Part shown: positions 1-5,862 of the stretch, one piece after another
Position numbering within the stretch: the stretch's first letter is position 1
Layout: every line of letters begins with the position of its first letter
NCBI GenBank assembly: GCA_003501385.1
Contig: DNPN01000224.1
Location: 1 to 6,810, forward strand
Length of the DNA stretch: 6,810 nt
DNA from: Rhizobium sp.
GTDB taxonomy: Bacteria; Pseudomonadota; Alphaproteobacteria; Rhizobiales; Rhizobiaceae
Direction of reading: 5' to 3'
Made by a program: the position numbers and the translations under genes
Notes under the pieces: generated by a model
The model's input: only the letters and a program-made list of their open reading frames with translations
The model's database searches: none
What the model was told of the DNA's origin: nothing

Positions 1-179
1 CCGACGACATGGACCTCAACTGCGGTGACATCATCAGCGCCGGTGTGTCGATTGCGCAAAAGGGGCGGGAGATTGTGGATTTGGTGCTGGCCTCGGCGTC
101 GGGGCAGAAGACCAAGTCGGAGATTTTGGGCTTGGGGGATAATGAGTTTGTGCCTTGGCAGGTTGGGGCGGTGATGTGA
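1..179 (+). CDS. UxaA-family (altronate/galactarate dehydratase-like) enzyme, C-terminal fragment
   Basis: Only the last 58 codons lie in the window (reading frame from base 3, stop TGA at 177-179). The visible tail starts DDMDLNCGDI, continues through ASGQKTKSE and ends EFVPWQVGAVM. These features are typical of the C-terminal end of UxaA/GarD-type sugar-acid dehydratases, which remove water from altronate, galactarate or related aldonates to give a 2-keto-3-deoxy acid in hexuronate breakdown. The substrate cannot be decided from this fragment, and the catalytic region lies off the left edge, so no gene symbol is given. The gene ends only two bases before the stop codon of the convergent tetR gene, leaving no room for a terminator between them. 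Family assignment is fairly secure from the tail; the precise enzyme is inference. Confidence 0.8.
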   Translation, partial: DDMDLNCGDIISAGVSIAQKGREIVDLVLASASGQKTKSEILGLGDNEFVPWQVGAVM

Positions 180-181
180 GT

Positions 182-808
182 TTAAATATCTGATAAATAT
201 GAACTCACCATACGGATAAGTTCATTTCTGACCTCTATCGTCTGCAATGTTCCGCGACGAGCCGCGTTATGGATGACACCATCGATCGCATCTGACAGGA
301 TGATGCCCATGGTCTCGTTGCCCCTCGTGTTCTGAGGCGAGCAATATCTGGCGACAGCAGCACAATAATATCCAAGATATTCTTTCTCGAAATCGCTATT
401 TGGGTCTCTGAATGTTTCTGAACTTGGTGCTTCATCGAGTAAGACCCTGTGTAGACCCGGATGAACGCTATGGATAGCAATAACGCCATCGACCAGATCG
501 TTCACAAAATCCGCCTGAGGCTGGTTACGCTCCACCACATTTTTCAAAACTGTGCGGCAATCTTCGAGGTGTCGATCACGTATGGCGTCAATCAAGGAAT
601 GTTTGTCGGGGAAGTACTGATAGTAAGATCCAACACTCACGCCTGCGACCTCGGCGACCTTGTTGGTGGTAAAACCTGCCCAACCCTGATCACTCAAAAT
701 GCGAGCAGCGGCTTCAATGATTGCGTCCACCGTTGCCCTGGAGCGCAGCTGTCTCGGCAATTTGCGCATCGCTGCTGTCGATTTTCCAATGCGAGTAGCC
801 AAATGCAT
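182..808 (-). CDS. TetR/AcrR-family transcriptional regulator
   Basis: This is a one-component repressor of the usual TetR size, about 206-212 residues depending on the start. After a short basic N-terminus (RKLPRQLRSRATVDAI) comes a helix-turn-helix with the sequence FTTNKVAEVAGVSVGSYYQY followed by FPDKHSLI, the classical TetR DNA-binding signature at about residues 45-75. The remaining 130 residues are an all-helical ligand-binding and dimerisation domain that does not reveal its ligand. Three starts are possible: TTG at 820, ATG at 808, and TTG at 802. The sequence GGAGAG stands directly before the 808 ATG, too close for it, but 6 bases before the 802 TTG, so 802 may be the true start; the ATG is given here conservatively. 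The gene is divergent from the dinB-like gene with a palindrome between them, which suggests that it represses that gene and itself. Local GC is lower than in pntAB. Confidence 0.9.
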   Translation of the reverse strand: MHLATRIGKSTAAMRKLPRQLRSRATVDAIIEAAARILSDQGWAGFTTNKVAEVAGVSVGSYYQYFPDKHSLIDAIRDRHLEDCRTVLKNVVERNQPQADFVNDLVDGVIAIHSVHPGLHRVLLDEAPSSETFRDPNSDFEKEYLGYYCAAVARYCSPQNTRGNETMGIILSDAIDGVIHNAARRGTLQTIEVRNELIRMVSSYLSDI

Positions 809-823
809 CTCTCCAGACAAGAA

Positions 824-848
824 TGCGAATAAATTACTCGTATTTGCA
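824..848. promoter_or_regulatory. Candidate TetR operator between tetR and dinB
   Basis: The arms TGCGAATA (824-831) and TATTTGCA (841-848) form an inverted repeat matching at 7 of 8 positions around a 9-base centre. The size and spacing suit a TetR dimer. It lies between the divergent starts, where most TetR repressors bind. The repeat covers the upstream in-frame ATG at 823, which favours the downstream dinB start at 871. I see no convincing -35/-10 pairs to place it relative to a promoter. Operator function is inferred from position and symmetry. Confidence 0.5.
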
Positions 849-870
849 AGAAAGGCAACGGCGGCACTCG

Positions 871-1392
871 ATGACCGATCTATTCAACAGTTTTTTCAGC
901 TATCAAGCATGGGCTAACAACGCATTTCTCGACGCACTTGAAACTCTGGACCGAACACAGCATGAAGCTGAACATCATCAGGCGAGACGCCTGATCAATC
1001 ATACCCATGTCGTCGCACAGATATTCGCAGCGCATCTCCTCGGGCGACCCCATGGTTACACCTCTGACAATACAGCGGAAACGCCGGAACTGGCAGAGTT
1101 ACGCAGCGCTGTCGCGGCATCTGATCAATGGTATCTCGACTATGTCCGGAGTATCGCACCAGAGCAGCGTTGCGAGACGATCGCGTTTTCCTTCACCGAT
1201 GGCGACAAGGGCACTATGACGCGAGAGGAAGTTCTTGCACATCTCATCATGCATGGCAGTTACCATCGAGGCGAGATCAGTCGCATTCTCGCACAGACGT
1301 CCGCTCAACTGCCGTGGGATACGTTTGCTGTCTTTCTGCATCAAACTCAACCAGATCGACGGCAACACGGTGCTCTGGAACTGGCTCTTTGA
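871..1392 (+). CDS. DinB-family (YfiT-like four-helix bundle) putative metal-dependent protein
   Basis: The product is 173 residues from the ATG at 871. It starts MTDLFNSFFSYQAWANNAFL, and YQAWAN close to the N-terminus is typical of DinB-like proteins. The three-histidine metal site of this superfamily is present as His44 or His46 in LINHTHVV and the pair His128/His132 in HGSYHRGEI. The C-terminal WDTFAVFLHQTQPDRR also matches the family. The superfamily comprises cytosolic four-helix bundles, several of which are thiol-dependent S-transferases or hydrolases; this member's substrate is unknown. The name derives from damage-inducible genes of Bacillus and is unrelated to DNA polymerase IV. 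The frame is open back to an ATG at 823, but that start lies in the candidate operator, lacks a ribosome binding site and would add 16 residues unlike the family. The weak GGCGG at 860-864 is a possible ribosome binding site for 871. A terminator follows 17 bases after the stop. Confidence 0.85.
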   Translation: MTDLFNSFFSYQAWANNAFLDALETLDRTQHEAEHHQARRLINHTHVVAQIFAAHLLGRPHGYTSDNTAETPELAELRSAVAASDQWYLDYVRSIAPEQRCETIAFSFTDGDKGTMTREEVLAHLIMHGSYHRGEISRILAQTSAQLPWDTFAVFLHQTQPDRRQHGALELAL

Positions 1393-1409
1393 CCGCTTAC
1401 TTCAACAAA

Positions 1410-1435
1410 AAAGCCGGGCGTCTCCACCCGGCTTT
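1410..1435 (-). terminator. Intrinsic terminator of pntAB, possibly bidirectional
   Basis: A perfect 9-bp stem (1410-1418 paired with 1427-1435, GC core GCCGGG/CCCGGC) encloses an 8-base loop. Read on the minus strand, the stem ends in a run of six T residues followed by GTTG, the classic form, and it lies 23 bases beyond the pntB stop. On the plus strand it ends only in CTTTCC, so termination of dinB there would be weaker. It separates two convergent transcripts. Confidence 0.85.
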
Positions 1436-1458
1436 CCAAATGTCAAACCTGCCAGACC

Positions 1459-2892
1459 TCACTTAATCATCGGCAGCAAATCGTTGATCGACTTCTTCGC
1501 ATCACCATAGAACATCCGCGTATTTTCCTTATAAAACAGCGGGTTTTCGATGCCGGAATAGCCAGTACCCTGACCACGCTTGGACACAAACACCTGCTTG
1601 GCCTTCCACACCTGCAACACAGGCATACCGGCAATCGGGCTGTTGGGGTCTTCTTCGGCGGCAGGGTTGACGATGTCGTTGGAGCCAATGACGATCACCA
1701 CGTCGGTGTTGGGGAAATCGTCGTTGATTTCGTCCATTTCCATCACGATGTCATAGGGTACCTTGGCTTCGGCCAGCAGCACGTTCATATGCCCCGGCAG
1801 ACGCCCAGCCACGGGATGAATGGCAAAACGCACGTTCTTGCCAGCATCGCGCAGTTTGCGGGTGAGTTCCGACACCGCACCTTGTGCCTGCGCCACCGCC
1901 ATGCCGTAACCGGGCACGATGATCACGCTGTCGGCTTCGTTCAAGGCATTGGCAACGCCTTCGGCATCAATGGCAATCTGCTCGCCTTCGATTTCCATGG
2001 CGGGGCCGGTGGTTGTACCGAAGCCGCCGAGGATAACCGAGACAAACGAACGGTTCATCGCCTTACACATGATGTAGGACAAGATGGCACCGGACGAGCC
2101 AACCAGAGCGCCCGTGACGATCAACAGGTCATTGCCAAGCGTAAAGCCAATCGCCGCTGCCGCCCAGCCGGAATAGCTGTTGAGCATCGACACCACCACC
2201 GGCATATCGGCACCGCCGATGCCCATGATCAGGTGATAGCCGATGAAGAAGGCCAGCAGCGTCATCAGGATCAGCGCCCATGCACCTGCGCCATTGCAAT
2301 AGGCAATCAACAGGATGAGGGAGAGCAAAGCCGCACCAGCATTCAGCATATGGCCGCCGGGCAGTTTTTTGGCCTTGCCATCCACCTTGCCTGCCAGCTT
2401 GCCAAAGGCAATCACAGACCCGGTGAAGGTGACGGCACCGATGAATACGCCGAGGAAGACCTCAACCTTCATGATCGACAGCTCCACCGGAAGCTTATGG
2501 GCCAGAATGGCCGCAAAGCCAGTGAGGGCTGCACGCGCTGTCTCATCCAAGCGCGCTACATGCGCTTCTTCAATATGGGCGTTGTAGCCGATAAACACGG
2601 CGGCCAAGCCCACAAAGCTATGCAGAGCCGCCACAAGCTGCGGCATTTCTGTCATCTGCACGCGCGAGGCCACATAATAGCCCAGCACGGAGCCACCGGC
2701 GATCATCAAAAGAATGATGAACCAATGGCCAACATTGGGACCAAACACGGTGGCGATGACCGCCAGCCCCATGCCAACCATGCCGTACCAGACGGCGCGT
2801 TTGGCGCTTTCCTGACCGGACAGGCCACCCAGTGAGAGGATAAATAAAACAGCGGCAGCAATATAGGCCGCAGAAACAATACCAATTGCCAT
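1459..2892 (-). CDS. pntB: NAD(P) transhydrogenase, beta subunit (domains dII and dIII)
   Basis: This 477-residue protein is the NADP(H)-binding, membrane-embedded subunit of the proton-translocating transhydrogenase. The complex drives hydride transfer from NADH to NADP+ with inward proton flow and so supplies NADPH. Residues 1 to about 280 are strongly hydrophobic helices (dII). They include [19 protein letters not shown] with His91, at the same number as the proton-channel histidine of E. coli PntB, and [16 protein letters not shown] near 238. Residues from about 300 form the cytosolic dIII domain: the NADP-binding loop [12 protein letters not shown] (326-337), [30 protein letters not shown] (403-412) and [16 protein letters not shown] (438-453). 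Compared with the 462-residue E. coli protein from memory, the loop between His91 and EVFLG is about 20 residues longer. AGAGGG at 2900-2905 gives a good ribosome binding site 7 bases before the ATG. The gene is second in the operon. Confidence 0.98.
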   Translation of the reverse strand: MAIGIVSAAYIAAAVLFILSLGGLSGQESAKRAVWYGMVGMGLAVIATVFGPNVGHWFIILLMIAGGSVLGYYVASRVQMTEMPQLVAALHSFVGLAAVFIGYNAHIEEAHVARLDETARAALTGFAAILAHKLPVELSIMKVEVFLGVFIGAVTFTGSVIAFGKLAGKVDGKAKKLPGGHMLNAGAALLSLILLIAYCNGAGAWALILMTLLAFFIGYHLIMGIGGADMPVVVSMLNSYSGWAAAAIGFTLGNDLLIVTGALVGSSGAILSYIMCKAMNRSFVSVILGGFGTTTGPAMEIEGEQIAIDAEGVANALNEADSVIIVPGYGMAVAQAQGAVSELTRKLRDAGKNVRFAIHPVAGRLPGHMNVLLAEAKVPYDIVMEMDEINDDFPNTDVVIVIGSNDIVNPAAEEDPNSPIAGMPVLQVWKAKQVFVSKRGQGTGYSGIENPLFYKENTRMFYGDAKKSINDLLPMIK

Positions 2893-2899
2893 GTTAATA

Positions 2900-2905
2900 C
2901 CCTCT
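2900..2905 (-). promoter_or_regulatory. Ribosome binding site of pntB
   Basis: On the minus strand AGAGGG precedes the pntB ATG by 7 bases. It lies inside the 16-base gap after the pntA stop, so the two genes are translated from one message with separate initiation. Confidence 0.75.
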
Positions 2906-2908
2906 CCC

Positions 2909-4486
2909 TCAGGACTTCTGGAACATGGCGAGCATGCGCCGTGTCACGAGGAAGCCGCCGACGATGTTGATCGTGGCAACAAGAACAGACAGCGCCGCCA
3001 GCGTCACCACCAGCCAGTTGCCGGAGCCAATTTGAAGCAATGCGCCCAAAATGACGATGCCGGAAATAGCGTTGGTCAGCGCCATCAGCGGTGTGTGCAG
3101 CGAATGGCTGACACCCCAGATAACCTGAAAACCAATGAAACACGCCAGCACGAACACAATGAAGTGGCTCATGAAGCTGGCCGGGGCAAACGCACCCACG
3201 AGAAGCATAACCGCCGTGCCAATTGCCAACAGCTTCACCTGATTGGTGGTCTGCGCCTTGAAATCAGCCGCTTCCTTGGCCCGCTTTTCATCGTGGGTCA
3301 GTTCCTTGACTTTTTCTTTGAGCTTGGCCGCGGCAATGGCCTGCACCTTCGGCGGTGGCGGCGGGAAGGTGATAGCACCCTCAAACGTCACCGTGGCACC
3401 ACGGATAACATCGTCTTCCATGTTATGAACCAGCTTGCCATCCTTGGCAGGCGTCAGATCGGTCATCATGTGGCGGATGTTGGTGGAATACAGCGTCGAG
3501 GATTGCGCCGCCATCCGGCTTGGGAAGTCGGTGTAACCAATGACAATCACGCCATTATCGGACACCACCCGCTGATCGGCCACAGTCAGATCGCAATTAC
3601 CACCACGTTCCGCCGCCAAGTCGATAATCACCGAGCCGGGCTTCATCGAAGCCACCATATCAGCCAGCCACAGCTTTGGCGCATCCCGACCAGGAATGAG
3701 CGCCGTGGTGATGACAATATCGATCTCAGGAGCCAGCTCGCGGAATTTCGCCAGCTGTTTTTCGCGGAATTCTGGCGAAGACGGCGCGGCATAACCACCC
3801 GTGGCGGCACCATCCTGCGTGGCTTCGAATTCCAGATAGACGAATTGCGCGCCCATGCTTTCAATCTGTTCGGCCACTTCAGGGCGAACATCGAACGCAT
3901 ACACAATAGCACCCAGCGAGGTTGCCGTACCAATGGCGGCAAGACCCGCCACGCCAGCACCGATGATCAGCACCTTGGCAGGTGGCACTTTGCCAGCCGC
4001 CGTCACCTGCCCGGTGAAAAAGCGACCAAATTGATTGCCCGCCTCAATCACGGCGCGATAACCAGCAATATTGGCCATGGAAGACAGCGCATCCATTTTC
4101 TGGGCGCGCGAGATGCGCGGCACCATATCCATGGCGATTACGTTGGCACCCTTTTCCTTGGCTTCTTCCAGCAGCGCCGTATTTTGCGCAGGATAAAAGA
4201 AGGAAATCAGGGTTTTACCGGGGGTCAGCCGCTGCACTTCCGACGATTCGGGAGGGCGTACCTTGGCGATCACATCCGCATTGGCATAAAGCTCGGTAGC
4301 TGTGTCCAGAACGGCAACACCGGCGGCGCGGTAAGCGTCGTCTGAGAAACCTGCGGCTTTGCCAGCGCCAGTTTCCACCACACAGTCATAACCAAGCTTT
4401 TGCAATTGAAGCGCACTGTCTGGCGTCATCGCGACACGCGCCTCGCCTGCATATAATTCTTTAGGTGTCCCTATCTTCAAGCTCAA
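2909..4486 (-). CDS. pntA: NAD(P) transhydrogenase, alpha subunit (domain dI plus four membrane helices)
   Basis: The product is 525 residues when started at the TTG at 4484-4486. It binds NAD(H) and provides part of the proton channel. Domain dI has the N-terminal IGTPKE...[10 protein letters not shown], then [13 protein letters not shown] at about 124-136, carrying equivalents of the Arg/Gln/Asp/Ser cluster of Rhodospirillum rubrum dI, then the Rossmann loop [12 protein letters not shown] (about 175-186) and FDVRPE. A proline-rich and charged linker (FPPPPP, then many Lys/Glu) leads to four hydrophobic helices between about 417 and 514, including [18 protein letters not shown]. This is the fused E. 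coli-type alpha subunit, not the split PntAA/PntAB form of R. rubrum. The frame is open to a TTG at 4507, but AGGAGG at 4493-4498 lies 6 bases before the 4486 TTG and would fall inside the longer version; other PntA proteins also begin at this level. Confidence 0.97.
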   Translation of the reverse strand: MSLKIGTPKELYAGEARVAMTPDSALQLQKLGYDCVVETGAGKAAGFSDDAYRAAGVAVLDTATELYANADVIAKVRPPESSEVQRLTPGKTLISFFYPAQNTALLEEAKEKGANVIAMDMVPRISRAQKMDALSSMANIAGYRAVIEAGNQFGRFFTGQVTAAGKVPPAKVLIIGAGVAGLAAIGTATSLGAIVYAFDVRPEVAEQIESMGAQFVYLEFEATQDGAATGGYAAPSSPEFREKQLAKFRELAPEIDIVITTALIPGRDAPKLWLADMVASMKPGSVIIDLAAERGGNCDLTVADQRVVSDNGVIVIGYTDFPSRMAAQSSTLYSTNIRHMMTDLTPAKDGKLVHNMEDDVIRGATVTFEGAITFPPPPPKVQAIAAAKLKEKVKELTHDEKRAKEAADFKAQTTNQVKLLAIGTAVMLLVGAFAPASFMSHFIVFVLACFIGFQVIWGVSHSLHTPLMALTNAISGIVILGALLQIGSGNWLVVTLAALSVLVATINIVGGFLVTRRMLAMFQKS

Positions 4487-4492
4487 AACGCA

Positions 4493-4498
4493 CCTCCT
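4493..4498 (-). promoter_or_regulatory. Ribosome binding site fixing the pntA TTG start
   Basis: AGGAGG, within AGGAGGTG on the minus strand, is an almost perfect match to the 16S rRNA tail. It stands 6 bases upstream of TTG at 4484-4486 and 12 upstream of the next TTG at 4478-4480. It selects the first of these and argues against the TTG at 4507. Confidence 0.85.
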
Positions 4499-4510
4499 GA
4501 CCCTCAATAT

Positions 4511-4549
4511 GTGGGGTACACTCGATCACTACAGCAAATCGCACCCCAC
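4511..4549 (-). repeat. Inverted repeat (hairpin) in the pntA leader
   Basis: The arms GTGGGGT and ACCCCAC pair perfectly over 7 bases. As minus-strand RNA the stem extends inwards by G-U, C-G and G-U to about 10 bp with a 19-base loop. Its 3' side ends 12 bases before the AGGAGG of pntA. It has no T run and cannot be an intrinsic terminator. It could be a DNA operator or an RNA structure affecting pntA translation or stability; the sequence alone does not decide. Confidence 0.45.
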
Positions 4550-4561
4550 GTCCCCGTGACA

Positions 4562-4572
4562 TGATGACATCA
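4562..4572. repeat. Short palindrome upstream of pntA
   Basis: TGATG-A-CATCA is a perfect 5-bp inverted repeat around one base. It overlaps two direct copies of TGACAT (4557-4562 and 4565-4570) spaced 8 bases apart. This could be a small regulator site in the pntA upstream region, but a sequence this short can occur by chance. Confidence 0.25.
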
Positions 4573-4705
4573 GCACTTCACGGCCGCGCTACTTAAGGGA
4601 CGAAACAGCGCCAAGACAAGCCATTGTTGTGGATTTCGGTACGTTTCAAAACATCATATTATCGCTAGGACAGCGGAACGCACTACCCTTGATTGCACAA
4701 CAAAT

Positions 4706-5638
4706 TCACCGGCTCACGAATCCCTGAAGCACAAGATCTTGTAGGCGTGATGCCAAAGTAGACATGCTGCGGCTCTTGAGGCTGATCATATGGTAGGGCA
4801 ACACAACAATCGGAACCCTGATTGCCAGCCGACAGAGACCTGCCCCCGTGGTTTGACGACACAAAAGATCCGACACTTCCTGCGACAACGGCGCAATGGC
4901 GTTGGATGTTGCAATCATGGCAATCATGACGAGGAGTGACGTGGTATTGACCACATCCACCGGCAGGCTCGTTCCCGCATGGATAAAGGAATTTTCCACC
5001 GCTTGTCGCACCGGTGCTCCCGGCCCCTGCATCACCCAGGGAAAATGCAGCAAATCGGCCATGCCCAAGCTTGTTGCATTGGCCAGCGGATGGGTTTGAT
5101 GCACAATCAAATCCACTTCCTCCGTGCGCGCATGGCGTATGTCAAATTGCCGGGCATCAACGCCAACCGGAATGCGCCCCAACACAAAATCAAATTGCCC
5201 CGAAACCAGATTGGAAATCAACGCGCCGCTCGGGGCCACATCCACATGAATATCGGCCGTGCGGGCCTCCACTTTCAACGCTTTGATTGCAGGTACAATA
5301 TAGCCCAGCGCACCGCCCGTCACGGCCCCCACACGCACAGTTCCTGACGATCCGCGCTTGATCGCCTCCACCTCCCGCATGGCTTCGCGCATTTCTTCGA
5401 GCAGAATTTCCGCGCGCCGCGCCAAAGCTAGGCCCAACTCCGTTGGCTCCATACCTTTCGGCGTGCGGGTAAAAACCGCTGCGCCGACAATGCGCTCCGT
5501 TTCCGACAAAAGACGTGAGGCCGCAGGCTGCGTCATCGACAACTGGTTGGCAGCAAGATTTAATTGCCCAAGCTCAAAAATTGCTCTGATCAGATTGAAA
5601 TGCTTGGGTTGAAGACGGTTCAAAAGAGGTGATAGCAT
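4706..5638 (-). CDS. gbpR: LysR-type regulator GbpR, controller of chvE
   Basis: From the ATG at 5638 the product is 310 residues, the usual LysR size. The N-terminal winged helix-turn-helix covers about residues 15-70: HFNLIRAIFELGQLNLAANQ, then LSMTQPAASRLLSETE, then VFTRTPKGMEPTELG. A linker helix rich in Glu and Arg (about 75-97) leads into a substrate-binding domain beginning TVRVGAVTGGA. Divergence from chvE identifies it as GbpR, which in Agrobacterium regulates chvE in response to sugars such as galactose, arabinose and glucose. The 5638 ATG has no ribosome binding site. The frame stays open to an ATG at 5794 that does have AGGAGG 7 bases upstream, but the 52 extra codons include AGG, AGA, CTA, TTA and ATA, lack family similarity and would cover the chvE promoter. 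The short form is therefore preferred. Confidence 0.92.
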   Translation of the reverse strand: MLSPLLNRLQPKHFNLIRAIFELGQLNLAANQLSMTQPAASRLLSETERIVGAAVFTRTPKGMEPTELGLALARRAEILLEEMREAMREVEAIKRGSSGTVRVGAVTGGALGYIVPAIKALKVEARTADIHVDVAPSGALISNLVSGQFDFVLGRIPVGVDARQFDIRHARTEEVDLIVHQTHPLANATSLGMADLLHFPWVMQGPGAPVRQAVENSFIHAGTSLPVDVVNTTSLLVMIAMIATSNAIAPLSQEVSDLLCRQTTGAGLCRLAIRVPIVVLPYHMISLKSRSMSTLASRLQDLVLQGFVSR

Positions 5639-5644
5639 GAACCA

Positions 5645-5673
5645 TATATCAACTTTGGTATGTGGATTGTCAA
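5645..5673 (-). promoter_or_regulatory. Predicted gbpR promoter (leaderless)
   Basis: On the minus strand a perfect TTGACA (5668-5673) is followed after 17 bases by GATATA (5645-5650), a weak -10 in a TGATATATGG context. A transcript would begin about 7 bases later, on the A of the gbpR ATG at 5638. That would explain the missing ribosome binding site. The -35 overlaps the inner arm of the candidate GbpR operator, as expected for self-repression. The -10 match is only 3 of 6, so the exact start point is uncertain. Confidence 0.5.
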
Positions 5674-5695
5674 ATAAATCATTTGAAAGACATAC
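5658..5695. promoter_or_regulatory. Candidate GbpR operator, nested inverted repeats
   Basis: The inner pair TCAAAT (5670-5675) and ATTTGA (5681-5686) is a perfect 6-bp inverted repeat with a 5-base centre. The outer pair GTATGT (5658-5663) and ACATAC (5690-5695) is also perfect, centred 1.5 bases away. The inner dyad lies about 68 bases upstream of the predicted chvE transcription start, where LysR regulators place their recognition site. It also overlaps the gbpR -35 box. Function is inferred from symmetry, position and the known GbpR-chvE relationship. Confidence 0.6.
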
Positions 5696-5733
5696 ATTCG
5701 ACGATAAGAGTCTCCTATGGATCAAGTGGTGCT

Positions 5734-5739
5734 TATATA
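5734..5739 (+). promoter_or_regulatory. Predicted -10 element of chvE
   Basis: TATATA at 5734-5739 within CTTATATAG is the best -10 candidate upstream of chvE. At the matching -35 position (around 5711-5716) there is only TCTCCT. A promoter with a poor -35 is what an activator-dependent gene should have, in keeping with GbpR activation. Transcription would start near 5746, leaving a leader of about 117 bases. Confidence 0.45.
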
Positions 5740-5745
5740 GCCTGC

Positions 5746-5862
5746 CGGGTTCTTTCGCGGCAAACAGATGGAGCTGGAGCCGCTCTCGCAACATGCCATA
5801 TCCTCCTAGGAGCGGAGGGGCGTCTTGCAGAACATGAAATTGGAAACCAAGGGAGGTTCCTC
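5746..5862 (+). other. chvE leader region with alternative stems
   Basis: The presumed 5' untranslated region of chvE has competing pairings. GCGGC (5757-5761) can pair with GCCGC (5779-5783), while CCGCTC (5780-5785) can pair with GAGCGG (5810-5815); the two cannot form together. A perfect 10-base palindrome CTCCTAGGAG occupies 5803-5812. No protein-coding leader peptide is evident. Whether the stems matter is unknown. In A. tumefaciens chvE has been reported as a target of the small RNA AbcR1, so post-transcriptional control here is plausible. Confidence 0.3.
5851..5856 (+). promoter_or_regulatory. Ribosome binding site fixing the chvE GTG start
   Basis: GGGAGG stands 6 bases before GTG at 5863-5865, and the GTG frame immediately encodes a signal peptide. 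The upstream ATG at 5834 is in a different frame from chvE. Confidence 0.85.

Larger units (their letters stand above)
4499..4705. other. Non-coding gap between gbpR and pntA; pntA leader and probable promoter region
   Basis: No coding sequence is supportable here. Next to the pntA ribosome binding site is an inverted repeat, GTGGGGT (4511-4517) and ACCCCAC (4543-4549), described separately. Further upstream lies the palindrome TGATG-A-CATCA (4562-4572). The AT-rich minus-strand ATAATATGAT (4653-4662) could supply a -10 element for pntA, but no good -35 lies at the right distance. I see no convincing terminator after gbpR: CGCT/AGCG near 4664-4676 has a 4-bp stem and no T run. Read-through from gbpR into pntAB cannot be excluded. 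Confidence 0.6.

Noticed and set aside
199..225. Hairpin ATGAACT/AGTTCAT as terminator of the upstream dehydratase gene
   Set aside because: The stem has only two GC pairs, the loop is 13 bases and only three T residues follow. It lies within the tetR coding region. Too weak to call.
823..870. Extended dinB start at ATG 823
   Set aside because: The ATG sits in the candidate operator, has no ribosome binding site, and the 16 extra residues do not resemble DinB N-termini; MTDLFNSFFSYQAW at 871 does.
1789..2835. Long plus-strand open frame (348 codons) opposite pntB
   Set aside because: It is the antisense of pntB. The product is rich in His, Arg and Gln with no recognisable fold, as expected from the complement of a GC-biased gene.
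2891..4345. Plus-strand open frame of 484 codons opposite pntA
   Set aside because: It is antisense to pntA, a certain gene with clear motifs across its whole length. The composition (His, Arg, Asn, Gln) is that of a shadow frame.
4664..4676. CGCT/AGCG stem as a gbpR terminator
   Set aside because: A 4-bp stem without a following T run on the minus strand is not a credible intrinsic terminator.
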